Assembly (NCBI RefSeq): GCF_009299795.1
Contig: NZ_VIGP01000003.1
Location: 434,001-498,000 of the forward strand
DNA from: Brachybacterium subflavum
GTDB taxonomy: Bacteria > Actinomycetota > Actinomycetes > Actinomycetales > Dermabacteraceae
Direction of reading: 5' to 3'
Length of the DNA: 64,000 bases
Under the pieces are notes generated by a model. That model saw only the letters and a program-made list of their open reading frames with translations, had not been told where the DNA came from and did not search any database. The position numbers and the translations under genes are program-made. Below are positions 8,294-16,531 of the stretch, piece after piece (within the stretch, counting starts at the first letter, position 1; each line of letters opens with the position of its first letter).

Positions 8294-9244
8294 ATGGACC
8301 CGACAGCACTGTTCAGCTACGAACGCCATGTCGACTCGCGCGCGCTGCGCGGCCGCACGCTCGTGGTCACCCTCGGCGCCTTCGGCGACGCCGGCCACGC
8401 CCAGCGGCTGGTCGACGACCAACTGCTGAACACCCTGGAGAACAGGGTGGTCGGCCGCCTCGACATGGACCAGGTCCACGACTACACGGGCCGCCGCCCC
8501 TCGATCACGCTCGAGCGCGACGAGTTCGCCGAGTACGAGAGGCCGGAGATCCTGCTGCACGAGGTCACGGACCCCAGTGGCGAGACGTTCTTCCTGCTCA
8601 CCGGGCCCGAGCCGTCGTTCCAGTGGGAGCGGGTCGCCTCCTCCCTGCGGATCGTCGTCGAGCAGCTCGGCGTCGAGCGCACCCTGGTCGCCCAGAGCTT
8701 CCCCGCACCCGTGCCCCATACCCGCGCCCTGCAGGTCAGCCGCTTCGCCGGTGACCGCGCCGACATCGCCCGCCCGCATCCCGTGCCCGCGACCTTCCGC
8801 CTGCGCGCCCCGTTCACGGCGCTGCTGACGATGCGCCTGCACGAGGCGGGGCACACGGTCGTCGGGATCGCCGTGCAGGTCCCCCAGTACCTGCACGAGC
8901 TCGAGTACCCCGATGCCGCGATCTCCCTGCTGCGCGCCGTCGGCGAGGAGGGCGGGCCGCTGCTGCCGGCCGGCGCCCTCGAGCCCATGGCCGAGAGCGT
9001 GCGCGAGTCGATCGCCCAGCAGGTCGAGGCCTCCCCGCAGCTCCAGGAGATGGTCTCCTCCCTCGAGGAGAACGTGGACCGCATGGGGATCTCGGGAGCG
9101 CTGGACGACACCGACGTCCCCGACGCCGAGGAGATCGCCGCCGAGGTCGAGAAGTTCCTGCAGCGGCTCGACGGCGAGGGCGACGACGCCACCGACGAGG
9201 GGCCCGCGGACGGCGACGCCGGGCACGACGCGCCCGAGTCCTGA
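8294..9244 (+). CDS. PAC2 family protein
   Basis: Protein of 316 aa matching the actinobacterial PAC2 (proteasome assembly chaperone 2-like, DUF75) family. The N-terminal half has the typical alternation around LRGRTLVVTLGAFGDAG, RPSITLERDEFAEYE and DPSGETFFLLTGPEPSFQWE. The middle has VPHTRALQVSRFAGD and HEAGHTVVGIAVQVPQYLHE. The last about 45 residues are acidic and probably disordered. A strong ribosome site (AGGAGG) precedes the ATG. PAC2 proteins in actinobacteria are conserved but poorly characterised, and some genomes with them lack proteasomes. It lies between the MFS gene and the isomerase operon without clear functional link to either. Confidence 0.8.
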   Translation: MDPTALFSYERHVDSRALRGRTLVVTLGAFGDAGHAQRLVDDQLLNTLENRVVGRLDMDQVHDYTGRRPSITLERDEFAEYERPEILLHEVTDPSGETFFLLTGPEPSFQWERVASSLRIVVEQLGVERTLVAQSFPAPVPHTRALQVSRFAGDRADIARPHPVPATFRLRAPFTALLTMRLHEAGHTVVGIAVQVPQYLHELEYPDAAISLLRAVGEEGGPLLPAGALEPMAESVRESIAQQVEASPQLQEMVSSLEENVDRMGISGALDDTDVPDAEEIAAEVEKFLQRLDGEGDDATDEGPADGDAGHDAPES

Positions 9245-9266
9245 GGGACCGCGGGCCGAGCGCCCG

Positions 9267-9325
9267 TTGTGGCGCGCGCCCTCGACCTCGTAGGCTGGTG
9301 ACGCGGCGCACAGGAAACCGGTTGC
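9267..9325 (+). promoter_or_regulatory. Promoter of the isomerase/dehydrogenase operon with LacI-type operator
   Basis: A -35-like TTGTGG (9267-9272) and -10 TAGGCT (9291-9296) are separated by 18 bp, predicting transcription from about 9303. The element GGAAACCGGTTGC (9313-9325) lies just downstream of that start. It is identical, in opposite orientation, to the element at 5622-5634 before the importer operon. A repressor bound here would block early elongation or initiation, the usual LacI-family geometry. Confidence 0.65.
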
Positions 9326-9359
9326 TGCCGCGTCACCGCACCGCGTCGAAGGAGCCCCC

Positions 9360-10097
9360 GTGCAGATCTCCGTCCAGCTCTACAGCGTGCGCGAGGCCCT
9401 CGCCGCCGATCCGGCCGGCACGCTCGCCCGTCTCCGCGACCTGGGCCTGACCCGTGTCGAGCCCTTCGGCCTCGCCGAGCACGCGGACATGCTGCGGGAG
9501 CATCTCGGAGCCCTGGGCCTCAGCGCGCCCACGACGCACGCCGATGTCCTCGGCGCCGAGGACCAGCGGGCGCTGTTCGCGACCGCGGCCGAGCTCGGCA
9601 TCGGCACCGTCATCCAGCCGCACCGCGATCCCGCGCTGTGGACGCAGGAGGCCGACATCCGGCGCACGGCCGAGCTGCTCGACGCCGCCGCCGAGGTCGG
9701 GCGCTCCGAGGGCGTGGCCGTCGGCTATCACAACCACGGCTTCGAGGCCGAACCCGTCTTCGCGGGCCGCACGGGCCTCGAGGTCCTCGACGAGGCGCTC
9801 GGCGCGGACGTCGTCCTCGAGGTCGACACGTACTGGGCGGCCGTCGGCGGATCGGATCCCGTCGCGCTGCTCGCCGCGCTCGGCGACCGCGTGCGCGCCG
9901 TCCACCTCAAGGACGGCCCGCGCGACGGGCGCAAGGACGCCCAGCAGCCGCTGGGCGGCGGCGAGATCGACGTCGACGCGATCATCGCCGCCTCGCAGGA
10001 GGCCGGGCACCTGGGCGTCATCGAGTTCGACGACTACGCGGGCGACATCTTCGAGGGCATCGCCGCCTCGCTCGCGCATCTGGACGAAGGGCGCTGA
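9360..10097 (+). CDS. Sugar phosphate isomerase/epimerase-like TIM-barrel protein (AP endonuclease 2 family)
   Basis: TIM-barrel protein of 245 aa in the xylose isomerase-like/AP_endonuc_2 family. Likely metal and substrate residues include the HNH at 124-126, EVD at 154-156, HLKD at 182-185 and glutamate 222 (VIEFDDY). It begins with GTG at 9360 behind GGAG. It is the first gene of an operon with two Gfo/Idh/MocA oxidoreductases and a second TIM-barrel enzyme. Enzymes of this family isomerise, epimerise or eliminate from keto-sugars. The exact reaction cannot be read from sequence. Confidence 0.85.
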   Translation: MQISVQLYSVREALAADPAGTLARLRDLGLTRVEPFGLAEHADMLREHLGALGLSAPTTHADVLGAEDQRALFATAAELGIGTVIQPHRDPALWTQEADIRRTAELLDAAAEVGRSEGVAVGYHNHGFEAEPVFAGRTGLEVLDEALGADVVLEVDTYWAAVGGSDPVALLAALGDRVRAVHLKDGPRDGRKDAQQPLGGGEIDVDAIIAASQEAGHLGVIEFDDYAGDIFEGIAASLAHLDEGR

Positions 10098-10219
10098 GCC
10101 TGCCCGCAGCCCTCGCAGGGCCCGCAGCAGCTTCAGCACCCGCAGCACCCGCAGCACCCACAGGCCTTACCACCCATCAGCACGGCCGACCGGCCGGCAG
10201 AACCGAGGAGAGAACGAGC

Positions 10220-11341
10220 ATGAGCGGAAACGGACGCGTCGGAGTCGGGATCATCGGAGCGGGCACCATCTCCGCCCAGTACCTCGAGCACCTGGGATCC
10301 TTCCCCGACCTGGACGTGCGGGCGATCGGGGACATCGTCCCCGAGGCCGCCGCGCAGCGCGCCGAGGAGTTCGGCGTCCCCGCCTTCGGCGGACCCGACG
10401 TCGTCCTGGACGATACGGAGATCGAGATCGTCGTGAACCTGACGATCCCCGCCGCCCACTTCGAGGTCTCCGAGCAGATCCTCGCCGCCGGCAAGCACGT
10501 GTGGAGCGAGAAGCCCCTGACCACCGACCGGCAGAGCGCCGCCGCACTGCTCGCGAGCGCGCAGGAGAAGGGGCTGCGCGTGGGCGGCGCGCCGGACACG
10601 GTGCTCGGCGCCGGCATCCAGTCGACCCTGCGGCAGATCGCCGACGGCGCGATCGGCGAGCCCCGCTTCGGCCTCGCGCTCTTCCGGGTGCCCGGCCCCG
10701 AGTCCTGGCACCCGAACCCCGCCTTCCTCTTCGCCCTCGGCGCGGGCCCGCTGTTCGACATCGGCCCCTACTACCTCACCTCCCTCGTGCTCGCCCAAGG
10801 CCCCGTCGCCTCGGTGACGGCCGTCGGCACGCAGGCCGTCACCGCCCGCACCATCGGCTCGGGCCCGAAGGCCGGCCAGGACTTCCCCGTCGAGGTCCCC
10901 ACGCAGGTCAGTGCCCTTCTCTCCTTCGAGAACGGGACCACTGCCACCGTCATGCTCACCTTCGACTCGGGCGCCGCCTACCCGGCCGAGCTCGACCTCA
11001 CGGGCTCGCTCGGGACCATCGCCGCTCCCGACCCGAACGTCTTCGACGGCGCGAGCATGCTCTCGCTGCGCGAGGAGGCGGGCGCGGGCGGCGACACCTG
11101 GCAGCCGCGCGCCGAGAGCGGCCCGGCCACCGGGCGGGGCCTCGGCACCCTCGAGATGGCGCGCGCGATCCGCGCGGGCGTCCCCCACCGCCTCACCGGC
11201 GAGCTCGCCGCGCACGTGCTGGACGTGATGGTGTCGATCGACGAGGCCGTGGCCACGGCGCAGCCCGTCGCCGTCGCCTCCACCACCGTCGTCCCCGACC
11301 CGCTGCCCGCCGACTTCGACCCGAGCGCGTCCACGCTCTGA
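10220..11341 (+). CDS. Gfo/Idh/MocA family NAD(P)-dependent oxidoreductase
   Basis: Dehydrogenase of about 373 aa. An N-terminal Rossmann fold with VGIIGAGTIS (about 9-18) binds NAD(P). The EKP motif (near residue 98, SEKPLT) and the DIGPYYL segment near 180 are typical of the family, with DxG supplying active-site residues. The ATG at 10220 follows a GAGGAGAG ribosome site. The gap of about 120 nt to the preceding gene contains three CAGCACCCG-like repeats but no promoter I trust. Family members oxidise sugar or cyclitol hydroxyls to ketones. With the TIM-barrel partner this suggests an oxidise-then-isomerise or eliminate sequence on an imported sugar. Confidence 0.88.
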   Translation: MSGNGRVGVGIIGAGTISAQYLEHLGSFPDLDVRAIGDIVPEAAAQRAEEFGVPAFGGPDVVLDDTEIEIVVNLTIPAAHFEVSEQILAAGKHVWSEKPLTTDRQSAAALLASAQEKGLRVGGAPDTVLGAGIQSTLRQIADGAIGEPRFGLALFRVPGPESWHPNPAFLFALGAGPLFDIGPYYLTSLVLAQGPVASVTAVGTQAVTARTIGSGPKAGQDFPVEVPTQVSALLSFENGTTATVMLTFDSGAAYPAELDLTGSLGTIAAPDPNVFDGASMLSLREEAGAGGDTWQPRAESGPATGRGLGTLEMARAIRAGVPHRLTGELAAHVLDVMVSIDEAVATAQPVAVASTTVVPDPLPADFDPSASTL

Positions 11342-11428
11342 GCGGACCCGGGAAGGTCGCTGCAGAGCACGCCTGGGCACGGCTGGGCACGGCAGCGCAA
11401 CGACGAGCATCAGCGGAGGAGAGCACGC

Positions 11429-12595
11429 ATGACCACCCCTGACCAGCAACCTCGAGAGGGCGAGGAGCGCCCGCTGGGCATCGCCCTCATCGGCTACGAG
11501 TTCATGGGACGCGCCCACTCGCAGGCCTGGCGCACCCTGGGGGCCGCCTTCGACGGCCCTCCCGTCGCCCGCCGGGTGATCGTGGGGCGCGACGAGCAGA
11601 AGGTCTCCGAGGCGGCGCGCCGCCTGGACTGGGAGGAGCACGAGACCGACTGGCGGCGCGCGATCGCGCGGGACGACATCGACATCGTCGACATCTGCAC
11701 GCCCGGTTTCCTGCACGCCGAGATCGCGATCGCCGCGCTCGAGGCGGGCAAGCACGTGCTCTGCGAGAAGCCCATCGCGAACGACACCGCCGAGGCCGAG
11801 CGGATGGTCGCCGCGGCCGACGCCGCCCAGCAGCGCGGCCAGGTCGCGGCGCTCGGCCACACCTACCGCCGGGTGGCCGCTCTCGCACAGGCGCGCCGAC
11901 TCGTCGCGGACGGGCGCCTGGGCAGGATCCTGCAGGCCCGCGCGAGCTACCTGCAGGACTGGCTCGTGGACGAGAGCGCCCCGATGAGCTGGCGGCTGCG
12001 CCGCGACACGGCCGGGTCGGGGGCCCTCGGGGACATCGGCTCCCACGCGATCGACCAGATCCAGTTCCTCACCGGGCTGCGCGCGACCTCGGTGCGGGGT
12101 CGCCTCACCACCGCGGTCCCCGAGCGGCCCGGGGAGGGCGGAGCCCTCGAACCGGTGACGGTCGACGACGCGGCATGGGCGACCCTCGAGCTCGAGGGCG
12201 GGGCGATCGCCTCGATCGAGGCCAGCCGCCTCGCGACCGGCCGCAAGAACGAGCTGGTCGTGGAGCTCTTCGGGACCGAGGGTGCGCTGCGCTTCGACCT
12301 CGAGGTGCTCAACGAGCTCTGGTTCCTGGATCGGACCGTCCCCGTCGCCGAGCAGGGCTTCACGCGCATCCTCGTCACCGAGCCCGAGCACCCCTACCTC
12401 GAGGGCTGGTGGCCGCAGGGACACGCGCTGGGCTGGGAGAACGCCTTCACCAACCAGGCGCACGACCTGCTGGTCGCGATCACCGGCGGCGAACCCTTCT
12501 CCCCCGACTTCGCCGAGGGCCTCGCCCTGCAGCGCGTGCTCGACGCCGTCATCGCCTCCGACGCGGCCGACGGGGCGAGCACGCCCGTCGGCTGA
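11429..12595 (+). CDS. Gfo/Idh/MocA family NAD(P)-dependent oxidoreductase (second copy)
   Basis: Second dehydrogenase of the operon, 388 aa. It has the Rossmann start LGIALIGYEFMGRAHSQAW, the CEKP motif near residue 113, and DIGSHAIDQIQFLTG near 200, all typical of Gfo/Idh/MocA enzymes close to myo-inositol 2-dehydrogenase and related sugar dehydrogenases. A GGAGGAG site lies 8 nt before the ATG. It is clearly divergent from the preceding dehydrogenase, so the two probably act on different substrates or run in opposite directions rather than being a recent duplication. Confidence 0.9.
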   Translation: MTTPDQQPREGEERPLGIALIGYEFMGRAHSQAWRTLGAAFDGPPVARRVIVGRDEQKVSEAARRLDWEEHETDWRRAIARDDIDIVDICTPGFLHAEIAIAALEAGKHVLCEKPIANDTAEAERMVAAADAAQQRGQVAALGHTYRRVAALAQARRLVADGRLGRILQARASYLQDWLVDESAPMSWRLRRDTAGSGALGDIGSHAIDQIQFLTGLRATSVRGRLTTAVPERPGEGGALEPVTVDDAAWATLELEGGAIASIEASRLATGRKNELVVELFGTEGALRFDLEVLNELWFLDRTVPVAEQGFTRILVTEPEHPYLEGWWPQGHALGWENAFTNQAHDLLVAITGGEPFSPDFAEGLALQRVLDAVIASDAADGASTPVG

Positions 12596-12695
12596 ACCCC
12601 GTCAGCTGATGCCGCTCGGTCGAGCATGATCGGCCCGCGGCACGACCTCTCCATCCACCGAAGTACGCACCGTCCGATCCGAAGGAGCATCAGAC

Positions 12696-13697
12696 ATGCC
12701 TCAGCCGCACACCCTGTTCACCGGCCAGTGGGTCGACCTCACGCTCGAGGAGGTCGCGCGACTCGCCTCGGGCTGGGGCTACGACGGCCTGGAGATCGCG
12801 ATCTCCGGCGAGCACCTCGACGCCTCCCGATGGGACGACGAGGAGTACATCGCCGAGCGCAGGGAGATCCTCGACCGCTACGGCCTGAAGGTCTGGACGA
12901 TCTCCCACCACCTGGTGGGACAGGCGGTCTGCGACGACCCGATCGACTTCCGCCACCAGGGGATCGTGCCCTCGCGCGTGTGGGGCGACGGCGAGCCCGA
13001 GGGCGTGCGCCAGCGCGCCGCCGAGGACATGAAGGACGCCGCGCGCCTCGCCCGGGCGCTCGGCGCGAGAACGGTGACGGGCTTCACCGGCTCGAGCATC
13101 TGGAAGTACGTGGCGATGTTCCCGCCGGTCGGCGCGGACGTCATCGAGAAGGGCTACGAGGACTTCGCCGAGCGCTGGAACCCGATCCTCGACGTCTTCG
13201 AGGAGTGCGGTGTGCGCTTCGCCCTCGAGGTCCACCCCTCCGAGATCGCCTACGACCACTGGACCACGCAGCGCACCCTCGAGGCGATCGGCCGCAGGGA
13301 GTCCTTCGGCCTGAACTGGGACCCCTCGCACATGATGTGGCAGGAGATCGATCCGGTCTCCTTCATCACCGATTTCGGTGACCGGATCTACCACGCGCAC
13401 TGCAAGGACGTGCGCGTGCGCATCACCGGGCGCAACACCCGGCTGTCCTCCCATCTGCCCTGGGGCGACCCGCGCCGCGGCTGGGACTTCGTCTCCTTCG
13501 GGCGCGGAGACGTGCCCTTCGACGCGTGCCTGCGGGCGCTGCGGTCGGTCGGCTACGACGGGCCGCTCTCGGTCGAGTGGGAGGACGCGGGCATGGACCG
13601 CCTGCACGGCGCCGCCGAGGCCATCGAGCACCTGAAGTCACTGGACTACCCGGTCTCCGACGCCGCCTTCGACGCCGCCTTCAGCAACCAGGAGTGA
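12696..13697 (+). CDS. Sugar phosphate isomerase/epimerase-like TIM-barrel protein (second)
   Basis: TIM-barrel enzyme of 333 aa. Likely divalent metal ligands are E178 (FALEVHPSE), D209 and H212 (NWDPSHMMWQ), H235 (HAHCKDV) and E294 (SVEWED), the usual Glu-Asp-His-Glu set of this superfamily. The ribosome site AAGGAG precedes the ATG at 12696. It is the last gene of the operon and is followed by a strong hairpin. It is longer than the first TIM-barrel protein and carries an insertion near residues 240-265 (RITGRNTRLSSHLPWGD). Similar proteins occur beside Gfo/Idh dehydrogenases in sugar and glycoside gene clusters. The reaction remains undefined. Confidence 0.88.
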   Translation: MPQPHTLFTGQWVDLTLEEVARLASGWGYDGLEIAISGEHLDASRWDDEEYIAERREILDRYGLKVWTISHHLVGQAVCDDPIDFRHQGIVPSRVWGDGEPEGVRQRAAEDMKDAARLARALGARTVTGFTGSSIWKYVAMFPPVGADVIEKGYEDFAERWNPILDVFEECGVRFALEVHPSEIAYDHWTTQRTLEAIGRRESFGLNWDPSHMMWQEIDPVSFITDFGDRIYHAHCKDVRVRITGRNTRLSSHLPWGDPRRGWDFVSFGRGDVPFDACLRALRSVGYDGPLSVEWEDAGMDRLHGAAEAIEHLKSLDYPVSDAAFDAAFSNQE

Positions 13698-13708
13698 GGC
13701 CCCGCGCG

Positions 13709-13750
13709 GGATCGGCGGACACACAGGGAGCACCCGGCGTCCGCCGATCC
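13709..13750 (+). terminator. Hairpin after the isomerase/dehydrogenase operon
   Basis: Twelve-base arms GGATCGGCGGAC (13709-13720) and GTCCGCCGATCC (13739-13750) are perfect inverted repeats around an 18-nt loop. It starts 12 nt after the stop of the last operon gene. There is no T-run, as is common for actinobacterial terminators. Confidence 0.6.
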
Positions 13751-13758
13751 GCCGCGCC

Positions 13759-13764
13759 TATCAT
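13759..13764 (+). promoter_or_regulatory. Putative -10 box TATCAT (leaderless gene at 13771)
   Basis: TATCAT ends 6 nt before the ATG at 13771, placing the transcription start at or next to the start codon. Confidence 0.5.
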
Positions 13765-13770
13765 GGCGCC

Positions 13771-14415
13771 ATGTCCCCCCACTCCGAGCCCCTGGCCCGC
13801 CACGAGCGCGCAGCCCTGGCCGACGACCTCGTGTCCTTCGGGCCCGACGCCCCCACCGTGATCGACGAGTGGGACGCGTCCGCGCTCCTCGAGCACCTGA
13901 TCCTGCGCGAGCAGCGCCAGGACCTCATGATCGGACCCAAGCTCCCCGTCGGCCCGATCGCGGACCGCTCGTACGCCGCCCTGCGCCGGCTCCAGGAGCG
14001 CACCTGGTCCGATCGCGTCGAGATGCTGCGCAGCGGTCCGCCGCGCTTCTCCCCGTTCCGCCTCGTCGATTCGCTCGCCAACACGGTCGAGTACCTCGTC
14101 CATCACGAGGACCTGCTGCGCGCGCGTCCCGGGTGGGAGCCGCGGGCGCTCTCCGCGGCCCATGACCAGGAGCTGTGGACGCACCTGAAGCGCATGGCGC
14201 GCCCGCTCGTGCGCACCGACGTCGACGTCACCCTGGTCTCCCCGCTCGGCGGCGCGCGCGTGCCCTCGAAGGATCCCATCGGTTCCGTGCGCGTGCACGG
14301 GAACCCGACCGAGCTGACGCTGTGGGCCTTCGGCCGCGATCGCGTCTCACGGGTGCGCCTCGAGGGCGACCCCGAGGCACTGCTCGTGCTCCGTCGCGGC
14401 GACCGCGGGTTCTGA
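13771..14415 (+). CDS. TIGR03085 family metal-binding protein
   Basis: Protein of 214 aa resembling the actinobacterial TIGR03085 family, which belongs to the mycothiol-dependent maleylpyruvate isomerase/DinB-like four-helix superfamily. The start LARHERAALADDL, the WDASALLEHLILRE segment and NTVEYLVHHEDLLRARPGW are characteristic, and the histidines in LVHHED are candidate metal ligands. The C-terminal third is a small beta-rich domain with WAFGRDRVSRVRLEGDPEA. The function of the family is not established. It has its own -10 box and appears to be transcribed without a leader. Confidence 0.8.
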   Translation: MSPHSEPLARHERAALADDLVSFGPDAPTVIDEWDASALLEHLILREQRQDLMIGPKLPVGPIADRSYAALRRLQERTWSDRVEMLRSGPPRFSPFRLVDSLANTVEYLVHHEDLLRARPGWEPRALSAAHDQELWTHLKRMARPLVRTDVDVTLVSPLGGARVPSKDPIGSVRVHGNPTELTLWAFGRDRVSRVRLEGDPEALLVLRRGDRGF

Positions 14416-14456
14416 GCCGGGCTCGGGCCCCTCGGGGCCGTGCGCGCCCGCGCGGC

Positions 14457-15494
14457 TCAGCCCCGTGCGAGCAGGAACAGTCGGGGATGGTGTCCCTTCT
14501 GGAAGAACCGGTGCTCGTCCACGAGGTGCCAGTCCGCGCGTCCTTCGAGGGCCGCGTGCATGCGCCGGATCTCGTGGGTGAGGATCCCGAGGCGCGCCCG
14601 GGGCGCCGCGAGCTCCGCGGCCCGTGACATGAGGTCCCCGAGCAGCTGCTCGTTGCTCTCGTGCTCCCCGTGCAGGGTGCCCCAGGGCGGGTTCGTCACG
14701 AGGCGCGTGAAGCCGCCCTCGAGGGGCGTCTCGAGGACGTCCCCGTGCACCCAGTCGATGCGGCCGCGGCGCCTCGCCGCCCGCTGATGACCGCGCGCGA
14801 GCTCGAGCGCCTGCGCGGAGAGGTCGACGCCCACGGCCCGGCGGGGCACGGGCCCGTGCAGCTGCTCGATGAGGAACGTGCCGGAGCCGCAGGTCATGTC
14901 CAGCAGTTCGTCCTGAGGGCCGACCTCGAGCAGGTCGAGGCAGCTCGCGGCGATCGTCGCGTTCACGGCGCCGGGATAGTCGCCCGTGCGCCAGGCCCGG
15001 GTGGAGAGCGGTCGCGGGGTGAGGCGCACGAGCAGCTCCCACTCCCCCGCCGTCGGCGCCCGGCGGACCCGGATCACGAGGTCGCCGTCGTCCGCGACGG
15101 GGAGCCCTGCGCGCTCGGCGATCGCTGCGGACAGGCGCCGCATGTCGGGGCTGTCGGCGCCGGCCGCGCGCAGACGCAGCGCACCGAAGCGCTGGCGCGG
15201 CTTCGCGCGGCGCACCTGCTCGATCAGCTCGCCGATGCGCTGCTGTGCGGAGGTCTCCAGGAGCTCGCGCGGTCGCCGTGCGGGCACGGAGAGCACCGCG
15301 GAGGCGGCGACGACCCGGCGCCATGATCGTGCGAGGGGGATCGCAGCCGTCAGATCCGGGACCGCGACCCGGAGCTCCGTCGGCTCCTCGGAGACCACGG
15401 AGCCGACCTTCTCCGCCTCGCTGCGGGCGAACTGTCCGCACCCCTCGAGGACCTCGAGGACCAGCTCTGCGGGGTCCGGGCGATCGGCTGTCAT
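14457..15494 (-). CDS. THUMP-like class I methyltransferase (RNA/DNA base methyltransferase type)
   Basis: Predicted SAM-dependent methyltransferase of 345 aa. The C-terminal domain has motif I-like LLDMTCGSGTFLIE (about residues 198-211) and motif IV NPPWG (268-272). The latter is the signature of methyltransferases that act on base amino groups, as in the RlmL/Trm14 group. The N-terminal 150 residues look like the THUMP-type RNA-binding half. The ATG at 15494 is preceded by AGGAGG. An upstream extension of 20 codons is rich in His and Pro and is not credible. The likely substrate is rRNA or tRNA guanine, by analogy. It converges on the TIGR03085 gene. Confidence 0.75.
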   Translation of the reverse strand: MTADRPDPAELVLEVLEGCGQFARSEAEKVGSVVSEEPTELRVAVPDLTAAIPLARSWRRVVAASAVLSVPARRPRELLETSAQQRIGELIEQVRRAKPRQRFGALRLRAAGADSPDMRRLSAAIAERAGLPVADDGDLVIRVRRAPTAGEWELLVRLTPRPLSTRAWRTGDYPGAVNATIAASCLDLLEVGPQDELLDMTCGSGTFLIEQLHGPVPRRAVGVDLSAQALELARGHQRAARRRGRIDWVHGDVLETPLEGGFTRLVTNPPWGTLHGEHESNEQLLGDLMSRAAELAAPRARLGILTHEIRRMHAALEGRADWHLVDEHRFFQKGHHPRLFLLARG

Positions 15495-15614
15495 GGGCCC
15501 CTCCTGGTGCGGGTGAGACGGTGTGGGCGGCGCGGCGTGGTGACGGGCGGCCACTCACGGTAACCCGAGGCACATCGTCGGTGCGCCGGTGCGGGCCGAG
15601 CGGCCCGGGATCGG

Positions 15615-15620
15615 TAGACT
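15615..15620 (+). promoter_or_regulatory. Putative -10 box TAGACT of the orphan parA (leaderless)
   Basis: TAGACT is followed after 6 nt by the GTG start at 15627, with no room for a ribosome site. Confidence 0.55.
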
Positions 15621-15626
15621 CGCCGT

Positions 15627-16418
15627 GTGTTCACTGTGAGCGTCTGTTCCCTCAAGGGTGGCGTCGGCAAGACGTCCGTGACCCTGGGCCTCGCGTCCGC
15701 GGCCCTCCATCAGGGGGTGAACGCGCTCGTCATCGACCTGGACCCGCAGGCGGACGCGACCCTGGGCCTGCTCGGCGAGCCGGGCACCACCACCGACGTC
15801 GCCGAGGTGCTGTCCTCGCCGCGCACCGAGACCGTGGACCGCGCGATCATCCCGGCCCCGTGGTCGAAGGACTCCTCCTCGCACCTGGACATCATCCCCG
15901 GCAGCCACCGCTCGGTGCTCGTCGACTCCCCCGCCCCCAAGGGCCGGGAGGTGCGGCGCCTGCGCGACGCCCTGGACCGCCGCACCCACCGCTACGACCT
16001 CGTCATCGTGGACTGCCCGCCCTCCCTCAACGGGCTCACGCAGATGGCTCTGTCCGCCTCCGACCGCTCGCTCGTGGTCTGCGAGCCGGGCTTCTTCGCG
16101 GTCACCGCGGCCGACCGTGCGCTCAAGCTCGCCCAGGAGATGCGCGAGGGGGATCTCGCGCCGCGCCTGCAGCCGCTGGGCCTCGTCGTGAACCGCTATC
16201 GCCCGCGCTCCGTCGAGCACCAGTACCGCCTGGCGGAGCTGCGCGAGCTGTTCGGAGACCTCGTGCTCGACCCCATCATCGAGGAGCGCGTGGGCCTGCA
16301 GCAGGCACAGGGCGGCGCGGTCCCCCTGCACGAGTACCACGGCGCGAGCGGCGCGCGGCTCACCGAGGATTTCGACGCCCTGCTGAAGCGCGTCATGGAT
16401 TCCCGCCAGGACAGCTGA
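15627..16418 (+). CDS. ParA/MinD-like ATPase (orphan, no parB nearby)
   Basis: Deviant-Walker P-loop ATPase of 263 aa. The deviant Walker A KGGVGKTS is at residues 10-17, DLDPQADATLG near 36-46, and switch II DLVIVDCPPSLNGLTQM in the middle. These are ParA/Soj features. It differs from the second ParA in the window (36158-37030), which sits in the xerD cluster. There is no ParB gene beside it, so it probably positions some other cargo or has a regulatory role, not chromosome segregation. It starts with a GTG 6 nt after a -10 box. It faces the MerR/GarA cluster across a bidirectional hairpin. Confidence 0.88.
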   Translation: MFTVSVCSLKGGVGKTSVTLGLASAALHQGVNALVIDLDPQADATLGLLGEPGTTTDVAEVLSSPRTETVDRAIIPAPWSKDSSSHLDIIPGSHRSVLVDSPAPKGREVRRLRDALDRRTHRYDLVIVDCPPSLNGLTQMALSASDRSLVVCEPGFFAVTAADRALKLAQEMREGDLAPRLQPLGLVVNRYRPRSVEHQYRLAELRELFGDLVLDPIIEERVGLQQAQGGAVPLHEYHGASGARLTEDFDALLKRVMDSRQDS

Positions 16419-16458
16419 GCAGCGCCTCCCGGCGCGCGATCCGCTCCACGCATCGCAC

Positions 16459-16491
16459 GAGGGCGGGCACCCTTCCCGGGTGCCCGCCCTC
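16459..16491. terminator. Bidirectional terminator between parA and merR
   Basis: GAGGGCGGGCACCC (16459-16472) and GGGTGCCCGCCCTC (16478-16491) form a perfect 14-bp stem with a 5-nt loop. It lies between convergent genes ending at 16418 and 16532 and can serve both. Confidence 0.7.
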
Positions 16492-16531
16492 TGCGTGCGA
16501 GTCTGCTGCGGCGGCGCCGCTCGTGGAGCGC

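Noticed and set aside
10121-10160. CAGCACCCG repeats resembling a small tandem array
   Set aside because: Only three short, adjacent, imperfect units without spacers; not a CRISPR and too short to call a functional repeat.
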